64,000 nt of DNA from Salvelinus alpinus. Taxonomy: Eukaryota; Chordata; Actinopteri; Salmoniformes; Salmonidae. Both the position numbers and the translations under genes were made by a program. The notes beneath the pieces were generated by a model, which was not told where the DNA came from, did no database searches, and saw only the letters and a list, made by a program, of their open reading frames with translations. The stretch is from positions 11,962,576-12,026,575 of the forward strand of contig NC_092099.1 of NCBI RefSeq assembly GCF_045679555.1, given 5' to 3'. Positions within the stretch are counted from its first letter, which is position 1; each line of letters starts with the position of its first letter. This document shows positions 21,968 through 34,795 of the stretch, one piece after another.

Positions 21968-24149
21968 CTGATTTCTATCCTTATGAGAGACCCATTATTT
22001 AAAGTAGACCTGGTGTGCTTCAGGGTAGGCTACCTAGTTGCTGACTGATATCGCATTATGATATTCACTCATAACTTCACTCGCAAACTTTAATGAGCGT
22101 GGGGAGTTTGACTCTCATGGCCCAAAAGTATGAAAACCTGATGGGATCGCTTCCTCTACAAGTAAAAAATAATAACCTCTCGGCGAAGACCAGGTGAAGA
22201 GCCTCCATTTAAATTCCCCATCCACTTTAACAAGCATACGCCTTTGAAAGTTCATTAAAGCCCAGCTTCAGTTTCTCGCCTGCAGAATCATTCAATCTAT
22301 GATGAATCCATTTCCCACAAGGCACTGACAAGACTCTGCTAGGCTTCTTTTTTTTTTTAGAATGTACTCGTAACCTGCCAGGTAATTCCTCAAGATTAAA
22401 TAAAAGGTCATTATTTCGTGATAACACCACATCCCCGGATGACAAACTTGAGTAAAGAGGCATTTTTCATAGTTGGAAATCTGATTATGCAGGCTTCAAT
22501 ACCTGGATGAAATACCACAAACAATAAATTGCACCGGGCATTATGTTATATTGAAGATATACTGAAAAGGCTGGCTGTGAGTGACAGCAGGGATTGACGC
22601 CTCTTATAGAGACCATATCTACAGTACTGTGTCACCTGTTTTTCTGTTTATTCCCCCATTACTTTCTCCTAGGTTACATGGGCCACCTGGGATTGGTACA
22701 TACTTTTTATATTAATGATGTATAGCCATTTAAATACAGGCAATCCCAGATTGCCCCTTTAATGCATAGAGCAAACTACACAGTAATTTCTCTCTCATAG
22801 ACATAGAGGGATTAAAACAAGACTGTGACTATACAACATATTCAAGCTTCATCAGTAAAGCTGCAGCGTAAACCGTCATTGGAAATCTTTGTAAGCCTGC
22901 AAAAAATTACTATTGACGTTGGGATTTCGATATTCACTCTTTTATCCATTCGCAAACTTTAGAAAATGCATGAGTATTGTGATACCCGATTGTTAATTAG
23001 ATAGTGACAGTTAGCATGCTATCTCCTGGACTTATTAAATTAGTCCCATACCAACTGCGCCGTTCTCTTATCTCCAGGAAACAGTTGGTCGACCGCCAGC
23101 TCGCTGCCGGCTCTCATTTAGGCTGGAACAGTCCCACTGACTTCACACATGGAGACATCCTTTTGTGCTATTTCTCCAAGGCTCCAATATTGCAGGTCTG
23201 CCTAGTCAGACTTGAAATAGACTATAATTAGCAGGCTGTCGCTGAGTTGTTTTCCACTGTCTGAGATTTAAGCTGCAGCACGACCCCTTTGATTGGGTAA
23301 GGGGTATTTGAGGTGACATATTTTTTTAAAAATCAAATGTTTAATAATAAATGTCAGGTGAACATGAATACAGGCAAACAAAGTAATTGGAGGTAAAATA
23401 GGGTGGTCCTTTATGCAGCACAGTGACTTGTACATATTCATATTTCATACTATTCTATGTTGACAGTAATCATACTGCACATGGATTTCATATACTTTGC
23501 TCATTTGGATGATTGATTTAGAGCTTTTTTCTGCAGTTCTGCAGTGGCTGGGTGCCAGGCAGACAGTGATCTGATTGAATAGGAGGAGATTACATTCATT
23601 ATTTGCAGCCTGCCTCAAACCAGCCTAACATGCATTATTTTCGACAACACGAGACATCTGTGCGTCTTATCTTGAAAGACAGTTAGTAATGAATGGAATG
23701 ATGTCTCTGCTTCAGTACAATCCCATTTAGATAAAATAACTCTCACTCAACAGGTGATGCACTCTCTTCCCCTAGAATAAATGTGTGTGCTGAGCAAACA
23801 AACAAACACTAAACCTCGTCTCAGATGTCAGAAACAAATTTTGAAGGCCTATCAATTTTTATACAGGGACAATTTTTTTCTTGTCAACTTGGATTCATCA
23901 CTGGTTTGATATCTCCCTCCTTTTTCTTCGGGCATGCAGGGTCCTCCTGCAGTTTCTCAAAGATCTGTAGTTTAATTGCTGATGACAGTCTGTCAGTATT
24001 AATTTGCGTTCAAACAGCAGCAAGAAATAAACACAATTGCACATGTTTACAGCCGACAGACAATACCATTTATATTCATGTGCCTTTCAATGCTTTGGCT
24101 TCTGGATCGTGGAGAACAAAACACTGTACAAAATGCAACTTACTGTATA
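21968..24149. other. Intergenic, repeat-poor; possible conserved non-coding DNA
   Basis: About 2.2 kb in which I recognise no transposon, between otherwise repeat-rich flanks. It has no gene-like frame and locally higher complexity (for example 22230-22350, 23000-23300 and 23530-23720). Function cannot be shown from one sequence. Confidence 0.4.
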
Positions 24150-24245
24150 CTCTAAGTCTGAGTACCAAATGGCATCCACATCTCTATATAGTGCACTATG
24201 TTTGACCAGAGTCCATAAGGAATATAGGGTGCCATTTGGGATATA
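24150..24245. repeat. Palindromic MITE ('caaatggcacc' family)
   Basis: CCAAATGGCATCC at the left and GGTGCCATTTGGGA at the right, with TATAGTGCACTATGTTTGAC in the centre. A diverged copy without coding capacity. Confidence 0.75.
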
Positions 24246-24876
24246 AAATAAGTTTGTATAAATTATTTTCACTTCACCTCTTCAAAATTTAATTGACAAT
24301 TTCCAATGAACATCCATCAAAAAAAGGCTATCTTGGTATGATGTATCAACTCTGTTTGCAACCCAAGATTGATTTATCAGTTTCTCTATTGACCCTATGC
24401 TGCATCATATCTTGGATGCAGCTGCACTGTTCCCCTTTTCGAACCATTTCCATATAAAATCTGGGTCTATTTCAGCACTTCATCAGCACAGCAGTGGTTC
24501 CTAGGACTGTCAGACATAATAATTTAATACTAGCTGTGCTATGCCATCGACTCAAATCCATTAGAGCCAAATAAAAGTACAGAGACAGGTGGTAGGTAGG
24601 AAACAAACAGACAGTCAGAAATACATGTCATAAAGTCCACTGTGGTGAATGACACGATACATACCTGGTTTTGTTATGAATCACTAAGCTTGCTTCCTGG
24701 TTGTGAAGACAAATATTATGGATAAGAATCTGAAATCTAATCAAATAAAGTAATTTCCAGTTTTGGTGATATACTGTAGTTATTTGTTTTTACCGTGTAT
24801 TGATTGCCATTTATTAGTCTTAATATTTTACTATGGTGTATTTCATACCCCACATAAGATCTGATAGAGCTGGGTT

Positions 24877-25205
24877 GTGTCCAAAATGGCACCCTTTAGG
24901 GCTCTGGTCAAAAGTAGTGTACAGTACTACACTCTTGGGAAAAAGGGTTCTTTGGCTGTCCCTATAGAATAACCCTTTTTTGGTTCCAGGTAGAAGCCTC
25001 AGTGGAAAGGGTTCTACATGAAACCCAAAACAATTCTACCTAGAACCAAAATGGTTCTACCTGGAACCAAAAAGGCTTCTTCAAAGGGTTCTCCTATGGG
25101 GACAGTGGAATAACCCTTTTAGGTTTTAGATAGCACCTTTTTATATATCTATAGGGAATATGGTATATATATATATATATATATATATAGTGCCATTTGG
25201 GACAC
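24877..25205. repeat. 'caaatggcacc' MITE interrupted by a second palindromic MITE
   Basis: The outer element begins GTCCAAAATGGCACCC (24879) and ends AGTGCCATTTGGGACAC (25190-25206). At about 24929-25145 it is interrupted by another palindrome built on GGGTTCTACATG, GGTTCTACCTGGAACC and GGGTTCTCCTATGGGGACAG, with ends CACTCTTGGGAAAAAGGG and AGATAGCACCTTTTT. A (AT)n run sits at about 25163-25188 inside the outer element. Three events are layered here. Confidence 0.8.
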
Positions 25206-25945
25206 AGTCAGTCATGCAGTGTGACACTCATTTATTGCTTCAGTCATGAGTGGCAGCAGTTCCTTATTAGAATGACTTATTACATCTTCTGACAACCCAT
25301 GGGAGACTCCAGTTATAGTTGCTTCATATTATAATTGAATAAATATACATTATAACGCTGTTTGGCATCTCAAGTCATATGCTGGCGGCATATACCGTAC
25401 TCTGCTATTTAGATCCTGTACAGTATATGAAGTGCATGTCTATCTCATCTAAACCTAACCAGATAACAGGAGCTAGAGCTGCCTAAATATCCAAGACACT
25501 TTGCCTCAAATTTGATACGGCTCCATATGTCATATTTTATATGCAAAAATGGTAATTGTGTGAAAACAGACAATTTTATTCCTTCATATTTCAATAGATG
25601 AATAAGACATATGTTGTCTCTGCATGTGTGGGTTAAACCACATCACAAACAAGATGAGAGTGAGGGCAAATTAATATTTAATCAATTCCCCTCAGATTCC
25701 ATTGCGGTGTCCTACTCCAAAAGGGATTTTAGTGTCAGTCGCCTTCTGTCAAATCTGCCCAACCTGCCAGTAATCCGAACCAGCTACTGGAGTGTAACGT
25801 CATGTGACAGTCGTCTCACCCATGCTGTGGCTCGTCCTGTCCATATTCATCTAGCCAAATACAGCACTATTCAAAGCTATTTCCAGCATTCTTTAAAAAG
25901 AAAAAAGAAGTATGTGGTGGCATACTTTGTTGATTATATCTAATA
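25206..25945. other. Intergenic, nothing recognised
   Basis: No gene or element seen. An open frame at 25611-25943 has no recognisable domain. Confidence 0.4.
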
Positions 25946-25953
25946 CACCTCTA

Positions 25954-28025
25954 CAGTGGCGGTTTTAACATGGAAATCTTGGTGGGGCAAACTCAACATT
26001 CTTTTTTTTTATGTATACCAGAAAAGCCACTACACAACACTAAACAATACATTAATTGTACTATAACGGTGAGAAATGGTGCCCACAAACTGTTAGGGCC
26101 TACATAAAGCTCTCTCAACAGCAGAGCTTTCTTTTCAACACCATGGAGTGAATCCTTACCACTGCTACACCTGGTTATCAGCGGAGCCTTGTCTGGCAGC
26201 GAAACAGTTCATTCAGCCTCGTTTACTGCCTTTAAAAAAAAAACATAGCTGATATGGCAGACTTGCAAACCTCTTACGGATCGGACCCTTTTTTCCCCCA
26301 ATTTTCGCCTAAAATGACATACCCTAATCTAACTGCCTGTAGCTCAGGACCCGAAGCAAGGATATGCATATTCTTGGTACCATTTGAAAGGAAACACTTT
26401 AAAGTTTGTGGAAATGTGAAATTAATGAAGGAGAATTTAACAAATTAGATCTGGTAAAATATAATACAAATGAAAAAACATAGATTTTTTTGGTTTGTTC
26501 GATCATCTCTTTGAAATGCAAGAGAAAGGCCATACATCAAGATATGATCCTAGGTATAAATTAGATTTTGTCCACAAGATGACAGCAGTGTGTGTGCAAA
26601 GTTTCAGACGAATCCAGTGAAGAATTACCTCACTACACAATATTTTGCCTATTTTGAAGTCTGCCGGAGTTTGCCACAATTTATACATTTTCAAGTACAT
26701 AACTATAGAGAACAATACAACATTTATGTTTACACACTCCCAGGAATGTCATACATCATGGATCATTAGCTTCCCTACATCAAATACACTAACCTTCACA
26801 CATCTAGATGGCCGGGGGAGGGGGGGGAGCCAGCATTTGGGTCAAACTGTAGAACCCAGTTCCTACATTTGAATATGAACATTTATTTTTTGAAACAAAA
26901 CTACACTACATTTTATCTCTGGGACCCTCAGGATGACAAATCAGAGCAAGATTACTGAATGTAAGTACATGATTTACCTTCAGAGGTGAATGTATCAAAC
27001 CAGTTGTGTTTTTTTTTTTTTTTCTGTAATTAGCTACTGCAAATTGGACACTGTAGTTAGATGAACAAGAATTTAAGCTTTCTGCCCATATAAGACATGT
27101 CTGTGACTCGGAAAGTTGGCTGTTGTATACAATGCATTGTAGTCACATTATTGCATATTGAGCAACAACCATCCCGGTTTAGGGACACCGATCCCGTAGA
27201 GGTTTTAAACCCGGACTTCGACCACAAACCCTCTCCACCGAATAGCAGGGGAAGCAAAAATCGGGATTGCTCTGCAACGCTTGCAGTTAGCCATGGATTC
27301 CTTCCAAACCACTCATTGTTGAATTTGCGATCTCCAACTTGTTGTGTAATGTTTATGTCCAATGGCTGATGAGCACCTTATAAGTTTTTATCTATAATTT
27401 TATCTTCATATGACAAGGATTGAAAAGGATTTGCCAGTAGATTGTCGGCTTGATTCAGGATGATGATTGCTTGTCTAGCTTGCTAGCTAAGATTTTGAAA
27501 GTATGATTTTGACAGAATCAGTCCAGTCAAATCTACGGTAGATGTAACTTAATTTGACAATTTTATCTGTGGCCAATGAGCTTGAGCTTTCTTGGAAAGG
27601 CACTTCTAATGTAAATCTATGGCAGTACCCAAGGGGCCTTGAACTTTCTAGCTCTCCCTGTAGATTTTGCGGTGAAGCAGTGTCCCCATGAGTGACAGAA
27701 CACTGAGCCAATCATGGCACAACTAGAGAAGATTACCAATCCCTACGTACATTATTTTCCGCTGGCTGCCCCACCACCACCACCACAGAAAGCTCTAATC
27801 TAGGCTGAAACACCTTCCTTTTGGAGCTGCCTTACTCAAGAAAGCAAAAAAGAGACCATGTTTGTATGCGTCTTCAGAAACGTTTTTTTTCACATTGTTT
27901 GCAAACTGATATGTGACATGTATTAATTCAAAAATAACATGCAAAACAGGCAACAACAAAATCATTTTTTATTTTTTATGCTAAACAGGTGGTGCTCAAA
28001 ACAGCTAAATTACGGGTCGCCACTG
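25954..28025. mobile_element. Non-autonomous hAT-type element (2,072 bp) with perfect 8-bp target duplications
   Basis: The left end CAGTGGCGGTTTT and right end GGGTCGCCACTG share the inverted CAGTGGCG terminus. The flanks are identical 8-bp sequences, CACCTCTA at 25946-25953 and again at 28026-28033, the signature of hAT transposition. No transposase with hAT motifs is readable in any frame. The open frames inside (26254-26448, 27097-27369 and others) have no recognised domain. The internal stretch 26300-26420 resembles a segment I know as repetitive in salmonids, so the element may itself be composite. Confidence 0.85.
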
Positions 28026-28033
28026 CACCTCTA

Positions 28034-28786
28034 ACGCCTTGCTAAAACAATCTGGGGACTGCCTATTACTGTGGGTTTAGTCATTAGTTTCAATTGGATT
28101 CAACTTCCACAACACAGCTGCTCTTTCGCTCAGAGTGGGAGGCTAATGTAGGTCATTTTCCTACAGTCACCCCCGCAATGCTTTTTTTTTATAAAGTTGG
28201 GATTCGTTATTCTCTGTATTTGGGCTCATTAACATATTTTGCAGAGACACATGTCCCTTAGCTGCTTCTCTCTCAGGCGTATGGTGTCTATATTTGGACA
28301 GGCGCCTGTTTTTCCTGCAAATCCCCACTAGCCCTATCAGCACCTCAGGCCCCACCAAGGACTCATTATGGAATGGTCTTCTCGGGGGACCATGGAGGAA
28401 ACCTGGAAGCTGTGACAGCCCTGTGGTGGGACTGGCTTATCCCCGGGGGTAATGCTGTGTTCACGTCATGTCGGGAACTTGTAAATACGGCCTTCCTACT
28501 GGGAAAAATGTACTTAAATGCCCCTCCAACTCGTAATTACTACTAGGAAACTTGGGTATGATCTCTGGACCCTGATATTTCCCTCATGCTGAACTATGAA
28601 GTCATGCACCACTCGTGCACCTCATTTTGCCAATTTATTCATTACTACATTTAGCTAACATTCGATAGTTAATCCAGAGATTCTTACCTTTGCCTCGATT
28701 CGGCAGTCTTGTCCAGATCATCATGGAATTTGTAGTTTCCTTTTGGGAGGTAAATACAGGCACATGTATTGATAAAAGTCAGCTCT
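28034..28786. other. Intergenic, possibly old repeat
   Basis: No gene. The part at 28450-28560 resembles a dispersed salmonid sequence, but I cannot set boundaries. Confidence 0.35.
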
Positions 28787-29080
28787 TCCTAAATCAAATC
28801 AAACTTTATTTGTCACATGCGCCGAATACGACAGGTGTAGACCTTACAGCTTACTTACAAGCGCTAAACCAACAATGCAGTTCAATAAAGAGTTAAGAAA
28901 ATATTTATCAAATAAACTAAAGTAAACAATAATAAAAAGTAACACAATAAAAGAACAATAACGAGGCTATATACAGGTGGTACCGGTACCGAGTCAATGT
29001 GCTTGGGTACAGGTTAGTCGAGGTAATTTGTACATATAGATAGGGGTAAACTGACTAGTGACTAATGATCACTTTTGATG
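28787..29080 (-). mobile_element. LINE 3'-end fragment
   Basis: AAATCAAATCAAACTTTATTTGTCACATGC and the following GCCGAATACGACAGGTGTAG parallel the 3' end of the LINE at 52133-52440 in the same orientation. No RT coding sequence is left, so this is a strongly 5'-truncated copy. Confidence 0.75.
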
Positions 29081-29360
29081 TTGTGCTTTTGAATGCTTAA
29101 CAGAATAAAACACACCATTAATTTTGTTGTTCTGTTTTGCGTTTTCTCGAGCAAGTCTTGTTGCTGTGTACTGTACATTGCTAAGTGAATGGCCAGTCTC
29201 TGTCTTAGTGTACAGTCCTATCATTCTTGAGTAAATACATTATCACATAAATGGGTATTATTAATGTTCCGATCAGGAGGGAGTCATAAGGCCATTGGTA
29301 ACAGTAAGTGGAACTGAATCTGGCTGCTGTGATATAGTAAAAGGGTGAGGATATGTGTGC

Positions 29361-29470
29361 CCTAAATTGCACCCTATTCCCTATTTAGTGCACTACGTTT
29401 GACCCAGCCCCTAGGGCTATGTTCAAAAGTAGTGTACTTTGTAAGGAATAGGATGCCATTTGGGACGTAC
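29361..29470. repeat. Palindromic MITE ('caaatggcacc' family), near complete
   Basis: The left arm has GCACCCTATTCCCTATTTAG and the right arm GGAATAGGATGCCATTTGGG, around CACTACGTTTGACCCAG / TGTTCAAAAGTAGTG. A (GA)n run follows at about 29623-29644. Confidence 0.75.
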
Positions 29471-30904
29471 ACGGCGACTGTGGCCCTGGTCTGTGTGAAA
29501 TTGGTATTTAAAGACCCGAGAGAGGGCAGAGGAACCCTGCTGTAGTCTAGATGCAGCTGATGCACTGTGACAGCAAACTGTAACCAAATGCAGGCTGAAA
29601 GCAAGCAGAGGGGACATTGAAGACCAGAGAGAGAGAGAGAGAGATTCTGCTTTTCAGGGAAGCTGGACTTCAGATGGAATCACACAAAGGCATTGAAGGG
29701 AAGGTTTATTTCATGCTATGGTTTCCCAGCTGCTTTGTTCTGCGTATGAAGACAACAATTTTTAACAATCATACAAAAATTAAAATACTTTTTTTTTTTT
29801 AATTGGGGGGGGACTTAGTCGTGGTTTCAACTTACTGTTCAGAGTTAGAATAGTAGAATAGGTAAGGTGCAATTTCAAAACTTGGTTATACATCAGCAGT
29901 TTTACTATTGGTATGTCAGTCAATGACAGTCCCTCTATTGTCCCATGTCAGTTGCAATGTTTTGGCCAGCTATCTAAACTTGTAGTAATCATTGCCCAAT
30001 TACTGACCGGCATGTGCCCAGGGGCCCTGACCTCCAGGGGGCCCCCATTGGTTTTTGTTAGTCACTCTCAGATATCATATTAACATGGCATAAGTCATGG
30101 CAAAATGTGTAGAATTTAAGCAAATTAGCTGTAAAACTGTACAACAATGAAAAACTCTGTAAAGAAAGCGTATTTGTTTACCTTTTGTTAATAAAATACT
30201 TTTTCTGCTAACAGAACACTCTGTATGTATCGTTTTTAATCCCGGTGCTGAGTTAATGTGTAGCGGCTAATTGCATAGCTAATAGGTGTTACGTGTTTTT
30301 AGATCGACTGAGGTGAATGCATCTGCTGGGGTAATAGCTATAGCTTATAGGATCTCTATGGCTCTGCCAGTCACAATGAGGATGCATACTTTTCAGACTT
30401 GTTTTCAGAGTTCTATCTTCCCCAAGCAATATTTAATATGTACATGAGAAACAAAGGAACAAGTACAAAGCATTCATAATAAAACTTTTCTATGGAATGT
30501 ACTGCAACTTTTCGATATAACGCCACAATTTGAAATACGGAATAAGATAGTAGGTCTGCTACCGTCTTGGTGACATTATTATTTGTGAGTTTGTTTTCGG
30601 GCTTTCTGTGCCTTTTTAGATGAGGGAGAGAACTTTTCCAACCTCACTGCTACAAAAATCAGGCTTGCGTTTGGATAGTGGGTAAGGTATTTTCACACCT
30701 AGAAAAATAACAAAAAGATTGTTGCCATTTCATGTTAAATGTTCCCCTTCTAGCAATTTTCTAAATGTCACCTGTAATTGTGTGCTCGCTCTTGCTCCTA
30801 AAAGCCTGAGAAACGCTCTCTGACATATCCCGGCATGTGCCGAGGTCCAATCAGTGGGCAGCAGCAACCTACCAGCAAACCTGCCTTATTTTATGGTATA
30901 CGGA
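29471..30904. other. Intergenic, nothing recognised
   Basis: Low-complexity T and G runs near 29790-29812. No gene or transposon identified. Confidence 0.4.
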
Positions 30905-31078
30905 GGGCAGTGAAGGCTGCTGAGGGGAGGATGGCTCATAATAATGGCTGGAATGGAGTGGATGGAATGGCATCAAACACCTGGAAACCATGGAAACCAT
31001 GTGTTTGATGTATTTGATACAGCCATTACCACGAGCCCGTCCTCCCCAATTAAGGTGCAACCAACCTCCTGTGATGGC
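30905..31078. repeat. Palindromic MITE, about 175 bp (family P)
   Basis: Opens with GCAGTGAAGGCTGCTGAGGG, has the centre CATCAAACACCTGG ... CCATGTGTTTGATG, and closes GTCCTCCCCAATTAAGGTG. It is in the opposite orientation to the copy at 21790-21967, so together they are an inverted pair about 9 kb apart. Confidence 0.8.
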
Positions 31079-34058
31079 GGGGGGGCAGAAAGGCATTGTG
31101 CAACAGTGACAGATTGTCACAGTACCAGTCCACCAGGAGTCCTGTCAAAGCCTCCCCTATCCCTGTACCGTCTTCATTGTGTGGGGAAGAAGTGTCGCCC
31201 ACATCACTACCCTTAATGCACACGATGCTCAGGGCTATAAGAGTCACAGCTGTCACTTAGCTGTCAGAGGACATTAGTCCTACAGGAATGTGTAAGATCC
31301 TAGCCTGGGAACAAGGGAGGGTTTCTCAAACCCTCGGAGAGCCGAATTGATTGATGTGGCGTCTCTGTTCTTTAAGACAGGCTACCTTGCGCAATGTAAA
31401 GGGTTATTGCTATTCTGTTTTATAACAAACTAATCTAATAGGTTGGCTAATGACAATCTGAAAGCGCATTAAAGCTCCGAAACCCCAGGCTACACGGATA
31501 GAATACTATTGAGCGAGCTATTTTGGGAAACCTTTGGAAAGCAATTTAGTTCTCCGATAATCTCTCAAATGCCCAGACAACATAATGTCCCTGGCTGCCA
31601 TGTGAGAGGAGCCCCCTGCCGTGGCTGCCAGTATTGGGCTGTTCAGATGTTCGTTGTGGGGTTGCGTGACGATGGTGGCAGGCAGGAGATGGAAGTAGGG
31701 AGTGCTATAGAGTGGTGCTGTTTTCCTCCGCCCTTGGGGCTCTCTCACAGGGCCCAGCTCGCTGCTACGCTGCTCCTTATTGGCTGTCAGCTGACAAAGT
31801 TGATGCCGAACTGGTCATGACAGTCTGTTCACATTCTCCCCTGACTAATGTCCCCCACATCCTCTCTCTCTCTGTCACAAAGTTTCCCTCAAAGACAAGT
31901 TAGACATCTGTTTCATCAGTACACATTGTCATTTTACCTTCCGAGTTGAAAGAAATTGTTCCTCAAACACATTATTTCGGAATTGAAACCCACAGGGATG
32001 AATACTGGTGGCTGATATTGGCAGTCACCAGTATTGGCAGATATTGACTTTATTAGATACAAATTATTACAACTTTCTAGGGAATTTGAAGTCAAAAGCT
32101 ATCAGCTGTTTAGCAGGCAAACCAAGGCTGGGATGGCACTGGAGTGTATGAGGTCCAGTTGATTTGAGCAGCGGGTCTGACATTGGCTAATATATCATCT
32201 TTGAGGTGGAAGCATATGGTTTTTCATGTGTCCAGAGCACTGTGTCCTGTATGCACGCAGCATTGCATTTGCACAATGTTACATTTTGTTGCGTCTCTTA
32301 TCCATCTCTATCCAAAAAGTATACCGTACGTAAGTTATTTGATATTTTGTATGGTGTCCATATTAGGACAACCTCAGTCTCAGCAGGACTGGTTTCAGTC
32401 TCAGTATTCTGACGTATCAAATGGCCATCTCCAGGAGGTGAGCTATCATGTAAAAGACCAGGGTAACACTGACAGGAGAGTGTACAGCAGTAAGAAGTGC
32501 TCTGGTCAGATGTTTCCCTGTTGCCTATAGCGACGAGATGACCGTCTCCATGAGCAGAGCCAGACATAGGTCATCGGAGAAGTCACACCACTAAGACCCG
32601 AGCTGTGGCTCCAGCTGCAGACACGTTGGAATCCGACTGCGAGCTGAGATTAATGGCTGAGGCAGTGGCACAGCGCTGTGTCCTCCAGACTTACCTGTCA
32701 GCACCTTAAACACCCAACTGCTCTGTCACAACCACTTTGCCCCCTCGTCACCTCAGTGCTCGAGCAACACTGGAAGAAAGCTGTTTCCGACTACCGTCTG
32801 CTCGGCTGTGACATCCCTTTTTAAGTACTGATCAATTGAATCTTTGGCCCTTTCACTGGGAGAGGAGTATACTGGTTACTATAATGGTTACAAAGGGAGG
32901 AAACAACTGGAATACAGATCAAAGACTCAAATTGACCCCAGCCAGGTGCAACTCTCCCAGAATACAGCTTTGATCTGTATACCCGCCCAGATGGCTGCTC
33001 TGTTGACAACAGATAATACAATGTTAGGCGGTTTTAAAAGGGATAGACAAACATTTATTTTGAATATTTCTGTATCGAATATGAATAATGTGAATAATGC
33101 TTATTTGGCCACAACAATACCTGTGTAGAGACTATTTTAAACTGTCAGAGGGAGGGAGAGTCTAGCAGCATTCTATTGCGTGGTGACCTTTCATTTGTAA
33201 CGATAAACGTACAGGACAACAGAACAACGGTGTTCTTTTGGAGAGCGGCTCCCTCTGTGCAGCGGACGCTGATCTTTTGTGGCAGCTGGTGCACGTTTGA
33301 AGGTGTGGCAGTGCTGCGGCTGCCTGTCGCTTCACACTCCCTGCCTCTTACTCACTGTGGGCACCCGTCTGTGGACACGGCAACGAACCCGGCAACGGCC
33401 ACGGATCAAACTAATATAAAAACTAATATAACCCATTTAGTGTAAGGTTTATTTAAATATTTTGAAAAACACACCATTTTCAGGACAAAAAGTGTATTGG
33501 CTGTATTGACATAGACAAGACTTTCAGTAGTTTATCTTGTTTTTCCAGTGGTTTCTGAGCTTGCTGTTTGTCATGTTAACTAGCCCACATGCAGCTTGTG
33601 AAGAGGCTGATTGTGACTGTGACTCAGTCTGTGAGTGATTGAGCCTGTTTCTGTCTCCTCAGATTATATCATTTGCAAAGGCCAGCAGATTCATCCCTCC
33701 CTCTTCCTTCCTTTCTCAAACGGCTTGCTGATAAATGTCATCCGCCGGGATAACTTTCTGTTCTCCTCCTACACGGTGGTTTGTCCCATGAAGGCATCTT
33801 CCTTCGAAGGTGAACTAAATGTACCTGTACATTAAATAGACTGTTTCTCAATTGTTGTCATATACACCTTTCAAAATAGGGTTGACACACTTCATCATAT
33901 TCCGATCCACAATCAATGTCATGCCAACATGTGGCATGACATTGTTCTCATTCTTCTCATGATCTCCTCTATTGGCTTTTAATGGACTCTATTGTGTATT
34001 GATACATTGTCTCCATATCCCAAAACCTGATGGTTTCTCTCCAAAGGAGCATATTCTG
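31079..34058. other. Intergenic, repeat-poor
   Basis: Nearly 3 kb with no recognised transposon, gene or RNA; small frames have no domain. Like 22-24 kb, it is a candidate for conserved regulatory DNA, by position only. Confidence 0.4.
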
Positions 34059-34190
34059 TGCATTTTGGAAAGTGTTCAGACCCCTGATAAGGGGGGAAAA
34101 AAACAATTTAATACTTTTTAGAATAAGGCTGTAACTTAACAAAATGTGGAAAAAAGTCAACGGGTCTGAATACTTTCCGAATGCAGTGTA
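34059..34190. mobile_element. Tc1 family C deletion derivative (132 bp)
   Basis: Left end GCATTTTGGAAAGTGTTCAG; right end GGTCTGAATACTTTCCG followed by AATGCAGTG. These are diverged versions of the ends of the full element at 34796-36332, with the transposase gene gone. Confidence 0.8.
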
Positions 34191-34281
34191 TTTGTCGTCA
34201 TGTCCTTTTTGAGCTAAATATATTATCTTCCTGTTCTGTTTACCCTCTTTATTACCACATCCAGCATCTCTGTGTCTGCTC

Positions 34282-34394
34282 TAGGGTTGCATATTCTGCC
34301 TACTTTCCCAAAATTCCCAGGTTTTTCAGAAATCCTACTTCATCATCTAAACAGGATTTCTGGAAAACCTGGGAATTTGAATTTTGCAACCCCT
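34282..34394. repeat. Palindromic MITE, about 113 bp
   Basis: AGGGTTGCATATTCTG on the left and AATTTTGCAACCCCT on the right, with inner arms CAAAATTCCCAGGTTTTTC and GGAAAACCTGGGAATTTG. No coding capacity. Confidence 0.75.
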
Positions 34395-34795
34395 ATCTTT
34401 GCCCTGCACCTGCTTGTTTCATCTAGTATGATGCGGGTTTATCATGGACCAGCAGCCTTGCTGCCTTAATAACCTCTTCTGGATGTAAGCAGCTGCTTTA
34501 ATGGAAGCAGACATTGATGTTGTGATGGTGGTGCTCCTCCAGACCCAGGCGATAATGGATCCTAGGCCAGCGCACAATGGGGACTGCTTCCGCACAGTGA
34601 GAAGCAATTTGAGGAAGTTCAATAAGTCATTACCTGTAGATGTTTTATCATAAAGCAGATCTAGGCAGTGGCCCATTTAAGCATGGAATTCCCAAAATAG
34701 GAGCGCTACCCTGGAGCTCTTAAACACAAGACACTTTGCTCAATTGGCAAATCAAAGTGTCTATGCTATAGCCTTTGTACTGTTGGCATGGCGTG

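Noticed and set aside
26254-26448. A small protein inside the hAT-type element
   Set aside because: No domain is recognisable. The sequence resembles a dispersed non-coding salmonid segment, so coding is unsupported.
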